Shown here one piece after another: positions 7,326-17,159 of a stretch of DNA of 21,207 nucleotides. This stretch comes from Phaeoceros laevis. Lineage: Eukaryota > Anthocerotophyta > Anthocerotopsida > Notothyladales. The stretch lies in contig JBNGIQ010002872.1 in NCBI GenBank assembly GCA_049999765.1, positions 1-21,207 of the forward strand. The letters run 5' to 3'. How positions within the stretch are numbered: position 1 is the stretch's first letter; each line of letters begins with the position of its first letter. A model generated the notes under the pieces. The model had not been told where the DNA came from. It worked only from the letters and a program-made list of their open reading frames with translations, and made no database searches. A program made the position numbers and the translations under genes.

Positions 7326-10300
7326 ATGGATGACTACATGCGGGAGATGATGGATCTGAAGACCCTGGTCACGAAGACTCTGGAGAAGAAGGGAGTTCTT
7401 GCTCGCATTAGGGTGCGCGTGCTGTCTTGCACCCACGGACTATGTTCTGCAGCTTGTTTCCAAGTTGAAACTTTTGTCATTCGTGATGCCAAGCTTGGTT
7501 CACCTGTCCATGACCAATGTAGGCAGAACTAAGGGCAAATGTCTTTGCGGCTATTGAGGAGCAAGATAGAGCATCGGAAGGAGAAGATGGGCCGTTGGCT
7601 TTGTTGGGTACCTGCAACGAGCGGGCTAAGAAGCTCCATGCCACAGCCACAGGCATCTGCTTCCTCCTTGCCCCCGATGCCGGGTCATTGTAACCATTTG
7701 TCCTGTAGTGTAGTTGTATCCGTTTCAAGAGTTATCACCTTGAGACTTGTAAGCAGGGGACCCAACTATTTGCTACTTTGCTTATGCTGCTTGTGTACTA
7801 ATAGTAGCAAACTGCCATTTTTCCGCAGGAAAGCTGTTAAGTTCTCTCGTCTACGAGTATCTAGAGTGGTGTGAACTTGAACATACTTGCAAAGTCTACT
7901 TGCCTGAGTGCAACCTGGTATTCTGGCCTTAACCGGGGCTTGTGTTAAACTTGGTTAAGTTCTTACGCGGTGGATGTTACTGCGCCCTTACTGGGCTTTC
8001 TTCCCTCTCAAAGCTCCATATGTTTTATCCATCGCTGTCTAACAGTAGATGCTCGTTCTCTCAGTCCAGAGGCCTATCTAGATCAGAGCTTGAAGTGAAG
8101 CTTGGATTCAAGCAGGATGGGGAGGCTGGAAGCGAGGCTGAATCTCGTCCTATTCTTTTGGAAGTTCTGGAATCATTCTTGAAAACTGGGGTGAGAGTAG
8201 TTATAAACTTTTTGAATGTGATATCTGAAGAGAACTCATTCGTTGGATATGGTATGCTTATGGTTGCTCTATTGAACCCTTCTGGTGCAGAGGCCTGCTT
8301 CAAGGAGTGCGACTCCGATCTCTGCAAGAACAAGGACTGGCCCAGCATTGTCCAAGAGTGGTGGTGAAGATCCAGATCCACTTAGGTAGTTCGCCATTAC
8401 ATTTTAGGAATCTAGAATATCTGATCCTAGCTTCTGCCCACTATTTGGTGAAACCTCAACACCTTTCTCCTCCATAGGGATCTTGATAAACCAGGAGGAA
8501 GTTTGCGGGAGGGTGCCTTTGACTCAAATGGTCTCCCTGGGGTATGTTTTTGTCTTACTATATGTCTGGCTTCCTGTAGCGGTTCCAATTTCTGCTGTCC
8601 TTGTTTACTATTTTGTTTTGTCCGCTACTGTGGTCATTGTCTATTGACAGGCAGCTAGTCAGGTGCTGAATAGCACAAGTGGTTATTTGATTTGCCCCTA
8701 TTTATCAACAGGTGACTCGGTCAGCTCATCGATTAAGTTCTGGTGGAGAACATGCTGCTTTGAACGAGGCAGGAAAGGACACTGAAAAGATTCCTGGTAG
8801 ATCATCTGCGTCCCTTCTTGGAAACTTACCCCCTTTGAGGAGGTCTGGAGGGTAAGTACTTGCATTGCTCTTCCCTTATTGTTCCTTACATAGTTATGTG
8901 AAACGATTGTAAACTCTGGCGAGAGTTGTACAGTACAGAGTTAAAGAACTCAGCAAAATTATTGCTGTTGTTCCAGGCTCACACCTATTGGAACATCACG
9001 AGGGAATCCAACTTCATTAACAAGTTCAAATTCCTCCGAGTCGGCAGCTTCTGGTACGCTGTTGTCAATTTGGTTGGTAATTTGAAACATGTCTATGTCG
9101 ATATTTATTGTAGGAATGCATTGAGCTTTATCTGGTTATCCCTAACTTTTCAACATATGCAGTGACATCAAGAGATGGGACCGCAACCTCATCTACTAGA
9201 AAAGAGGATAACAATCAATCTTCGTCAGATAAGCTTGGTGCACTCCTGAACTCTGACCAGAGTCGCGTCGGGAAGGATGCCGGAATTGCCGCAAACCCTA
9301 GGTAGGTCAAGGATGTTGGAAAACTGCTCATTGTTACCCCCCTAGCTTTCTGCTTTTTTATAACATTAGAGACCTCTCTTTTCTTTGACTCTGTTTCTAA
9401 AGGTTCTTGTGGCTTTCTATCCAAACAGTCAGTCAAGATTTGGAACATCCTCGGACGTCAGTGGCATGCTCGACTCAGTATACCATGGTAGTTAATCTGC
9501 CGGAACCATTGTGTAAGAACATTCCCTAGGTATAAAGACTGAATTGTGGGGAATCGGTTTGCAGAGGATGATTCGGCGTCGGAAGACAACAGTGGCAGGC
9601 ACAGCAGTTCTAGTAACCAGCAGGCGTCAAGGCGACGAGATCTTGCCTCTGGGGGGATAGGAGAAGCAAGAAGTTTGAGCGCTTCTTCTTCTCTCAGGTT
9701 GTTCCGCAACAAAATTCTGCACATGCAATATGGCTCAGTACTGTACACCTCTCTACAGAGTCACACAGTTGTACAGTACTGACTTGTTTAGAGTTAAGAG
9801 AGATAATGTAGCTTTGCTGGTTTGTTATTGACTGTTGTGGTCTAGCTCTGCTTTTTTCTATGTGATTTATTGAACACTCTGTTGTGGGTCGGAAATCTCT
9901 TGGTTATAACGGGCTTTTTCAAATGTCCTGCACGTGCAGAAAGAAGGCCACAGCGTATGTGTATAGCGATAGTGAGGATGATGTCTCCCTCGAGTAAGTA
10001 AATCATGACCTCAGAACAATCTCAGGCCAAGCATCCATTTTCTGGGTATCTTAATTCCATGTTAGAGCTAGTACCTTCAAGGCTTGTCAATGCTGGAGTA
10101 ATTAGTAGACCATTTGAAAGGCATGTTCATCCGACTTCGTCTCCTTTGACGATCGAAGCTCTTATTGTGTGAAGTGGATGCACTAGATTGCTGAAATTCC
10201 CTGGGCTCACATTCAGTAGCTTCCAAATGTGAAAAAATTGAATATGACCGCTAGCTGATTTTGGGTAATGTTTGAGTGTATCTGGGAACACACGTTCTAG

Positions 10301-11300
10301 ATAGGACCGGAGTCATTCTGATGTATTATCGTTGCTTGCGGTTTGAATCCTCGGTGCCTTAGTTTGTGGTCATTCTGCCAGTGCATTATATCCCAGAGGC
10401 ACCTACGTCATTTAGCGAGATGGGACATCTAGGCCGATGGAAAAGGACCATAGCCATCTATTTGTATTGCCTGTTATGTCTCCCTTCCGGGGTTATTGCA
10501 CTGCTGTGCCTCCAATTTCTGACCAAGTAGTGACCTTCTGCGAGTGCATTGCACATTGATGCGTAGAAAATGAATGATGAGCCTCTATTAAGAAGTACCT
10601 CAGAGGACAGTACATGGAGAATTATGTCCGGATGTTGGGATTCCTTAAGGTCATCCTTAGATTCCTGCATCATGTGTTTTGGGTGGTCTTGCATGGATAT
10701 GACAGTACTTCGTAGAGCGGTAGGAAGAACAACCAACACACTAGTTGAAATCTATCCCTTGATTTTTGACCATTTGAAAGTATTGATTTGAGGAAGTAAT
10801 GAAAGCCTGCTTACCTTGCTAATCGCAGGGGTGTGGAAGAGGAATTGATTGAAGATGTTGATGTTCACAGAGAGAAATTATCGTCGACCAAGGTTTGCAA
10901 CCTATTTGTTGTACTTCATGCATTCCTGCCCCTAGGGACACAACGAAAACTGGAATAGGAGTCTAACTGAACACAGCAGTGAAAGAACTCTAAACTAGTT
11001 GTAGGTCTTAGAGTATTCTGGTAGAATGGGAGCTAGAAACTACTCATCCGTGGTACTCACCTAATCTCTGGAGTTTGTTGGCTTGGACGGCTAGGCACAC
11101 TGGCAACCACATGCTTGTCAGACTGCTTTCCTTTTCAGTACCCCACATCAGCAAGTCTTCTGTCCGGAAGTGACACTGACCTCCGGAAGCAAGTTAACGT
11201 TTTGTCGTCTGTACACCTGTGCAGTAAAGCAGAGTATGGTGGGTGGACTCATGAGTTTATTCAAGGACCCGATCACGAGGAGACAGCCATTGATTCATGA
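7326..11300 (+). CDS. TON1: TONNEAU1 (TON1), centrosomal FOP-like microtubule-organising protein
   Basis: Exons: 7326-7412, 7523-7652, 7829-7917, 8065-8190, 8291-8385, 8478-8541, 8712-8851, 8977-9053, 9163-9301, 9429-9487, 9565-9697, 9940-9993, 10829-10892, 11139-11300. They splice in phase to 472 residues. The start MDDYMREMMDLKTLVTKTLE is nearly that of Arabidopsis TON1. AELRANVFAAIEEQDR and the LisH segment GKLLSSLVYEYLEW (from residue 73) follow, then SRPILLEVLESFLK (about 131-142). TON1 acts with TRM proteins and a PP2A subunit to arrange cortical microtubules and the preprophase band. Residues about 145-472 form a Ser/Thr/Arg-rich, probably disordered tail with an acidic stretch (SDSEDD...EEELIEDVD, about 389-409). 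Arabidopsis TON1 is only about 260 residues long, so the tail is unusually extended. Intron 2 starts GC rather than GT. Intron 12 is 835 bp; the others are 77-246 bp. Confidence 0.9.
7653..7828 (+). other. GC-AG intron in TON1
   Basis: The conserved TON1 reading LHATATG/KLLSSLV requires exon 2 to end at G7652 with one base left over. The intron then begins GCATCT and ends TTTTTCCGCAG at 7828. The GT dinucleotides before the in-frame stop (at GGGTCA and TTGTAA) leave two bases over and break the frame of exon 3. GC-AG introns are a known minor class of U2 introns. Confidence 0.7.
10108..10780 (+). repeat. 13-bp direct repeats inside TON1 intron 12
   Basis: GACCATTTGAAAG occurs at 10108-10120 and again at 10768-10780, enclosing 647 bp of the longest intron. 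The pair could mark an old insertion, but the ends show no inverted repeats or poly(A) tail. Chance repeats of this length are expected in 21 kb. Confidence 0.3.
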
Positions 11301-11652
11301 CCCAGCAGGGGCTTCAATATTTCCACAGGGACCGCGTCTGCAAATTGGTAGACTGGTTTCAACCTCGTCCCCTGTTAAGATGGCCTGATACACTTCCCTG
11401 GTTTAGGAGACTCAATGGAATGTGAGGCTAGCCCACTTTTGTTATCGGGAAGCAGGTATGGCCTGGGGTGCTGCTGTAGGTTGGATAATGGCCTTGAAGG
11501 GCTGGTTGCCTCTCACGTGGAATTATCTGCCGGGTTTGAACCTTGAGTTCAGTCATGGAGCAGTTGTACGTTGCTGGAAGGTGCTGAGAGTCTCTCGGAC
11601 GGACCAGTCTGAGTGCGAAGTCTGAGTGCGAAGTGTTGTTGGGTACTTTTCA

Positions 11653-11671
11653 TCTGACATAAACTGTCAGA
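11653..11671. repeat. Small inverted repeat (7-bp stem, 5-nt loop)
   Basis: TCTGACA, TAAAC, TGTCAGA form a perfect hairpin in the 3' flank of TON1. It could help transcript end formation; function unknown. Confidence 0.4.
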
Positions 11672-11688
11672 CGTTAATTTATTTGTGA

Positions 11689-11706
11689 CCAAAATTTAAA
11701 TTTTGG
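11689..11706. repeat. Perfect 18-bp AT-rich palindrome
   Basis: CCAAAATTTAAATTTTGG is its own reverse complement. It lies 18 bp after the small hairpin, between TON1 and the DUF1995 gene. Confidence 0.5.
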
Positions 11707-11819
11707 CTCCCTCTGTAATCAATCTGCAGTAGATTAGTTGCTTCGCGTTATCCAGAATCTGGGCGTGAGGACTTCGAGTCTAGAGTCGAGACACGAGATC
11801 GAGAAGCGATTGAGGACTG

Positions 11820-13510
11820 ATGGCAGTGGCGGTTGTAGCGGCACCATCCTTGGCGGCATTGCCTTGTGAGTCTCCACGCATGAATGGAGGAAGTTTCAAG
11901 TTTCAGATGATGACTGCGCCAGCAGGGAGCTGCTTCCGAGGACGGCCTCTACCCCGCAATGCTGTTTACCATGCATGGCAAGGAAGGCCATCGGCCTCGT
12001 TGGTAACGTGTTGTGCCTCGGCAAGCACCGGTACCTCAAGGAATCCTGAAACTTGGGAGGAAGCTGTCTTGCAGGTAAGAATGATGTGAAGCAACCGGTT
12101 TGCATTGGATCCCTTGCCAGGTTCCAATTCACTCATGATCTAGGTTGACTGTTGTCACAGTAGGCAACTGGTGCTGTGCAAAAGGCGATTGCTGATGGCA
12201 AAAAAAGGCAGACTTTGCAGCTTCTGCTCCCGGTGGACCAGCGGCAGTTCAATTATCTAGATACCGAGCCTAGGTACCTTCAAAAACGTTTGGTGCTTGC
12301 CTCTGATCGAGATTGCCGAATTGCTGAACGGTGGGACTCATGATGCTTTCCTGCCCTTGTGCTGCAGGGACTACCCCTGTAGTCTGAGAGTTGAATTCAT
12401 GGCGTGTAAAAAGATGGTTTCGGCTATTTTGAAAGAGCTGCCACCAGCAGAACAGAAGGTGGAGATCCTGTCAAGGGAGATAGGAGAAGTTGAGAATGAG
12501 CAGGATCCCGTGGGCCTGTTGTATCCTAGCGACAAGAGCATATCTGCTGTCATTTTCCCCATAGCCGAAACTCTGAAGAAGGTAACCCAGGGGTTACAGC
12601 TTCTGCACTGGGCCTTGGGGGACGTCGGATATCAGCTTGGCTCACTGGTCTCAGTTCTTGCAGATCAAGTCGCTCGCTAGCAGTGAAGAGACTAGGCCAA
12701 TGTTGATTGTGAACCCGCAATGGCGCTCTGCTGGTCAGGTTGTCTCTGACTTTGGATTTGGTCCATGGCGCAGGTAAGTCTACGCATTGTCGCTGCTTTC
12801 CATCTTGCCTGGTGTGTTTTTTTCCGTGGACACTGTCGAGGTCAGCTACGGACAATGTACATCTTGGAGGTGCAGGTTTCAGTAGTGATGTTCATTGTGC
12901 TGGCAGACAGGCAGAAGAATTTGTGGACTCTTTTGAGCTCACCTACTCTCTCGTAGAGCAGAGAATTGGGGAGGCTTCAAATGTTATCTCTGGCTCGGGT
13001 GGTGTTGTCCGCATTCTCAAATGTTACCCAAATGACTGGCAGGTATATCCCAGCTTCAGAAGGTCCTAAATACTTATTGAAGTGATGGAGGCTAACTGGC
13101 AGGCTACTGGACGCAGGTTTTCCTTATGGCGTGGGATGGAACAAGTGCGCTGATTGGAAGTATGCCGGCGAAGCCCTCATACAAGGAACTTGAGCCACTC
13201 GTGGCAGAGGTACGTTTTCTCCTTAATATTGATATCAGAGCAAGGGACCAGTACATGGGGCAAGAAGCTGCTCACACTTCACGTACAGGCAAGGAAAAGA
13301 ATACCCTGGCAAGCCCCTCCCCGGATCCTGGGCGGCTCGGAGCCTGCACCGCCTCCACTCCCGAAGTCCTTGTCTGGGTCTCTGTCTGACGAGGAAATCG
13401 AAGAAATGGATGTCATTGCAGTGCGACGTGCTTTGATGGCCCTCGACTTACCTAGCTCAGGAAGGATGGCAGTAGTGAAGGCCAGGCTGAAGGAAGCTCA
13501 AAGGAGTTAA
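11820..13510 (+). CDS. DUF1995 plastid protein, LPA3-like, with C-terminal SAP-like motif
   Basis: Exons: 11820-12074, 12164-12273, 12368-12581, 12664-12773, 12907-13042, 13117-13209, 13289-13510. All introns are GT-AG and 74-133 bp, and the phases agree, giving 379 residues. The first 70 residues or so are rich in Ala, Ser and Arg and low in acidic residues, like a chloroplast transit peptide. The DUF1995 core starts near PETWEEAVLQATGAVQKAI (75-93). It includes LLLPVDQRQFNYLDTEPRDY, LIVNPQW (207-213), SDFGFGPWRR (221-230) and FELTYSLVEQRIGEA. The best known member, LPA3, helps CP43 assembly in photosystem II; other plastid proteins also carry DUF1995, so the exact role is open. Residues about 346-376 (MDVIAVRRALMALDLPSSGR onward) fit a SAP motif, usually nucleic-acid binding. 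I do not know this tail as a standard part of LPA3. Confidence 0.85.
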
Positions 13511-13648
13511 TGCTCTTCCCTTTCCTCACTTCTAACGTCCAACCTTATCTAGTTTTCTAGTCTTCCTGTGGCTCATAGAATCCTCAATCCTTCAACGACG
13601 CCTCTCGTCTAGCCTGTTGTTGTTCTACAACGCAACTGGTTATGTCCA
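13511..13648. other. 138-bp convergent intergenic gap
   Basis: The stop of the DUF1995 gene (13508-13510, plus) and the stop of the NPF gene (13649-13651, minus) face each other. No AATAAA is visible on either strand. The two 3' UTRs must share this gap and probably overlap as antisense transcripts. Confidence 0.6.
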
Positions 13649-15973
13649 CTACAAGCTTTGCTGTTCATCCGTGCCCAGAGCCGGCTGTCCATCGATACGT
13701 ATAGTTCGCTCAGCCTGCACCTTATAACTGTAGCGCCTGGAAACTACAAGAAAGGCGAGAAAGTTCAAGGTGGCTATTACGCTCATTAACCAGTAGTAGT
13801 AGTCCAGCCGGCCGGCGTTGATGTTGTCAGCGAGCCATCCTGGGTTGTCTCCTCTGGCTGCACATGTAAGCAAGGTTACAGCCATAGCTATCAAGTCAAT
13901 GAAGGGGAATCCTTAGAAGCAGCACATTGGAGGAGAATGAGAGGGCAGGAAGGCATATCTGTACCTGTGACGTCCTGAACAAGTCTCACAAGCAGAGTGG
14001 ACAAGTAACTCCCAGCAGCAGCAGCCAAGGCCAAGAGAGCTCCTCCCACGCCTCTCATGCCATCCGGTGCTTGATCATAGAAGAGCTCAATTTGTCCTAT
14101 GCCAGCGAACACCTCGGCCAGGCCCAGAAAGGTGAACTGGAAAACAAGCCAGAAGACACTGTACGGCGGGGGGCCGGGTTCCAGCGGATCATGCGGATGC
14201 TCCTGGACTATCTGCCTCCGACGATGCTCGACAAATCCCGCCAGCAAGACGGAGAATATGGAGATGAAGTAGCCGGCCCCGATTCTCTGCAAAATGGTGG
14301 TGCCTCGTTCATTCCCTGTTAGCCGCCGCATCAGTGGCACGTATATCCTGTCGTATGCAGGGATGCTGGCGATCACGATGAGTACAGAAAACGCAGAAGA
14401 GGATGCGGGGGGCAGGGTAATGTGGGGGCCCAGGTTCCGGTCCATGGTCATTGCCTGCAGAACTGACAAGCTCGCGATTTGGACGAAAATGGTGTTCAGG
14501 AAGATGCAAGTGAACCAGACGGGCAGCAGGTTGAACATGGCCTTCAGCTCCTCCACCTGTGTGACCGTGCACAATCGCCATGGGCTTATTGTCCCTTCTA
14601 CCAGCTTGTCCTCGGATGTCTCGATGGCTGCTTTGTCCAAGAATCTATGGCAAGGAGGACAAAATTATGAGGCGAACAACACCAAGGTTACAAGATTTGC
14701 AAGAGGTCAGATTCGCATGTATGTGCAGCAGCAGACAACTCACCGGTAGTCAGGAGTGTGCATCAGCTTCCCGCTGCCAACAATGGCGGATTCCTTGTCG
14801 TGCACCTCGTACATTTCGGCTGGGTTGATGGGGAGCGCCAGAGATCGCTTGCTGAATGCGGCCCAAAGCACTTGACTCACTCTTGTGAGTGGGCTTCCGC
14901 TTGGCAACTTGTGCCGGTACAGTGGTGCTCCGAGGAAGAAGCTGGCATTGGAGATGGCCATTGCCATTGCCAGACACCCAAATCCCCAGCCCCAGCCGTA
15001 GTGGTCGGAAATGTAGGCCACTACAGTCACTGCGAACAGGATGCCTGCGGTGAAGAACAAGTAGAACATGTTGAAGAAGACGCTCATGGCCCTCTTTTCC
15101 TTGGGATCGTAGACGTCGAACTGATCAGCCCCAAAGGGAGCAACAAGAGGACGGATGCCTCCTGCTCCCAGGGCGACCACGTAGAGGGCCGCGTACAGGA
15201 CTGCCATCTGCTGTTTGGTTGAAGGAGGGCACTGGCCCAGGCTGAGCTGGACTATGCTGCATGCAACTGTGGGGTGAAGGTCTGAAGCTGTTGCCTGGAT
15301 AGTGAGGACAATGATGCCCTGCAAAACAAAAGTTCCCAGGAGTATCTGAGACCTCTGGTTGTATGGAACCATCTCCCAAAAAACCAAAATCCACCACACC
15401 TGCAGCTGCTTGGCCTCCAGCTTACCACGAAGTAGATGTTGGTGAAGACACAAATGGTCCAAAATCGGCCCAGATAGCTGTCTGCAATGAACGCTCCAAT
15501 GAGGGGCGTGATGTTGACGGTGCCCGCCCAATTGGACAAGATGGTGTTGGACGCTTGGTAGGAGTTGTGCATCGCAAACATCAAGTAAGTGATGAAATTC
15601 GTTAACACGGTAAAGTAGACCATCTTCTCCGCACACTCGCTCCCTGGCAGCACCCAATACGATCAGCAATGCCGCACCATCACTGCAAAGTGATGTTGGA
15701 CTCAATAGTGCAAGCGGCACAGCATATGCACGAACCGAAAATGAAAGGGGCAGCCCGCCATCCGCCTGTCTTGGACTTGTCGAGGATTGGGCGGCCTTTG
15801 AGGTCTACAGAAAGAAAACCGATCTCCCACTTGGTGAGCGGCGCAGGAGGTCTCACGCCCAGCTGGAAGGAGTCACCAGCTGCCCAAAGAGAAGCTGAAG
15901 GTGGTGATGAATCCTCGAGCATTTCTGCGTTCTTCTCCTGTATGGGTGTGGCCTTGCGCATGCTTGTAGACAT
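13649..15973 (-). CDS. NPF (NRT1/PTR family) proton-coupled transporter
   Basis: Exons on the minus strand: 15973-15736, 15643-15426, 15318-14744, 14644-13965, 13857-13649. Phases agree and give 639 residues, close to the usual 550-630. The ATG at 15973 is preceded by an in-frame TGA. A hydrophilic N-terminus of about 70 residues leads to GGWRAAPFIFG and the ExxE[K/R] proton-coupling motif (E82-C-A-E85-K86). Family signatures follow: IADSYLGRFWTI, GGIRPLVAPFGADQFD (FGADQFD at 214-220), IFVQIASLSVLQAMTMDR and YDRIYVPLMRRLTGNERG, ending with a GRLDYYYWL helix. Twelve membrane helices with a large central loop are expected. NPF proteins import nitrate, peptides, hormones or other small solutes; the substrate cannot be read from sequence, and I do not assign a subfamily. 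The protein probably sits in the plasma membrane or tonoplast. All introns are about 92-107 bp with GT-AG ends. Confidence 0.93.
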
Positions 15974-17159
15974 TCTTGCTCAGGGCAGAGTGCTGCGACC
16001 TACACTCAACTGCCCGGACTCTCAAAGAACCTCGTCAACATGACATCTGCAGAGCTGGTGTAGGTGTGTGCTCAGCTGCCCTTTAAATTTGCCGCAAGCG
16101 TCTCAAGGTCACACGGGGCAGTGGCCACAATACAAGTTCGGCTCGCGGATGAGATGGAGTCCGGCCGGCCGGCCAGGTTGGGAATACTTGCAAGCCTTCA
16201 GAACGGCGCCGGCACCTGAGTATATGTACAATGTACAGCTGTGTCGTCATGCTAAAGGTACCTACAGGTGCTGGGGTAGCCAAGCTAGGTGCTACTTTTC
16301 TGCTGGGAGGACGTACAGAATCGAGAGCTCCCACAAGTGCTCTTGAAAATTCTGTATTCTCGAGAGCAGTATCAAACCAGGAAACCAGGAGGGGGGAGGA
16401 GAGGAGCAGTCCGTCATCACAGGCAGAGCTTTATTATACAGCGTGTCCCGTGTGGTAGAATCAAACCAATATTTGTTAGAGGAGCAGCAGCGCCGGCAGT
16501 TTTCAATACCTTGCCGTTTTACCAGTGCGTAGACGTCCTTACCTGTCCATGGCTACTGGTGGGGCCCCTGGAGACCTTTTTCTCTGTACCGAGGAAGCGC
16601 TATCCCGATTCCAGCTCTCCTGGGCCACATAAATGGTTGGAAGTCCAGAAGGTCGGTCTGATTTAATCTAGGTTTGTCCATTTGCATTCTGGAGCGTAGC
16701 AGGTAAACTCGAAACAGGAAGGCCAGAGTGAAAGACAGCAGCTGCCATTGCTGCAAAAAGTGCTGCAATGACCAAAACATACACTTCACACGAAAAGAAC
16801 CTTGGCTGATACATTTACAGTAGATATACCGCTCAGCAATGAGCGCAATTACAAAGTAGCATAGTATCATTGAATCTCCTACAGAATATAAGCTCCTATC
16901 CAGTCTTACCACGTTGGTGACTGCTGCAGTTAAAGACGCACGACATCTATTCATACAAACTAAGCTTATCATACAACCGAAACACTACAGAGCTATGGTA
17001 AGTATATTCAAGGTGAGGTGACCTTGGATGGAATGAATTGACTTTTGGTCGGTGTAGACTAGTTGGAGGGTTTTTCAAGAATCGAACTTACCTCGATACT
17101 GAACGGGTGGATGGTGTAGTCAACCTTCAGCTCACTGGCACATGCGAGCACACTGCTCC
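15974..17159. other. NPF upstream region and 3' flank of the secreted-protein gene
   Basis: No gene is supported in these 1186 bp. The part near 15974-16400 should contain the NPF promoter and 5' UTR. It includes a short CCGGCCGGCCGGCC run at 16161-16174 and a TGTACAATGTACA inverted repeat near 16226-16238. The part near 16550-17159 is probably 3' UTR of the intronless gene. An open frame of 139 codons there (16972-16553, minus) shows no family resemblance. Confidence 0.45.

Larger units (their letters stand above)
11301..11819. other. TON1 3' flank and DUF1995 promoter region
   Basis: No gene is seen in these 519 bp. The stretch holds a 13-bp tandem duplication (11607-11632, GTCTGAGTGCGAA twice), a TCTGACA/TGTCAGA inverted repeat (11653-11671) and a perfect 18-bp palindrome (11689-11706). 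The last 60 bp, rich in GAG, are probably the 5' UTR of the next gene. Confidence 0.5.

Noticed and set aside
16161-16174. CCGGCCGGCCGGCC run upstream of the NPF gene
   Set aside because: It is a short GC-rich palindrome with no known site function here.
16553-16972. 139-codon minus-strand frame with two hydrophobic stretches
   Set aside because: It lies where the 3' UTR of the secreted-protein gene is expected, and no known family is recognised. It could be revisited if transcripts start there.
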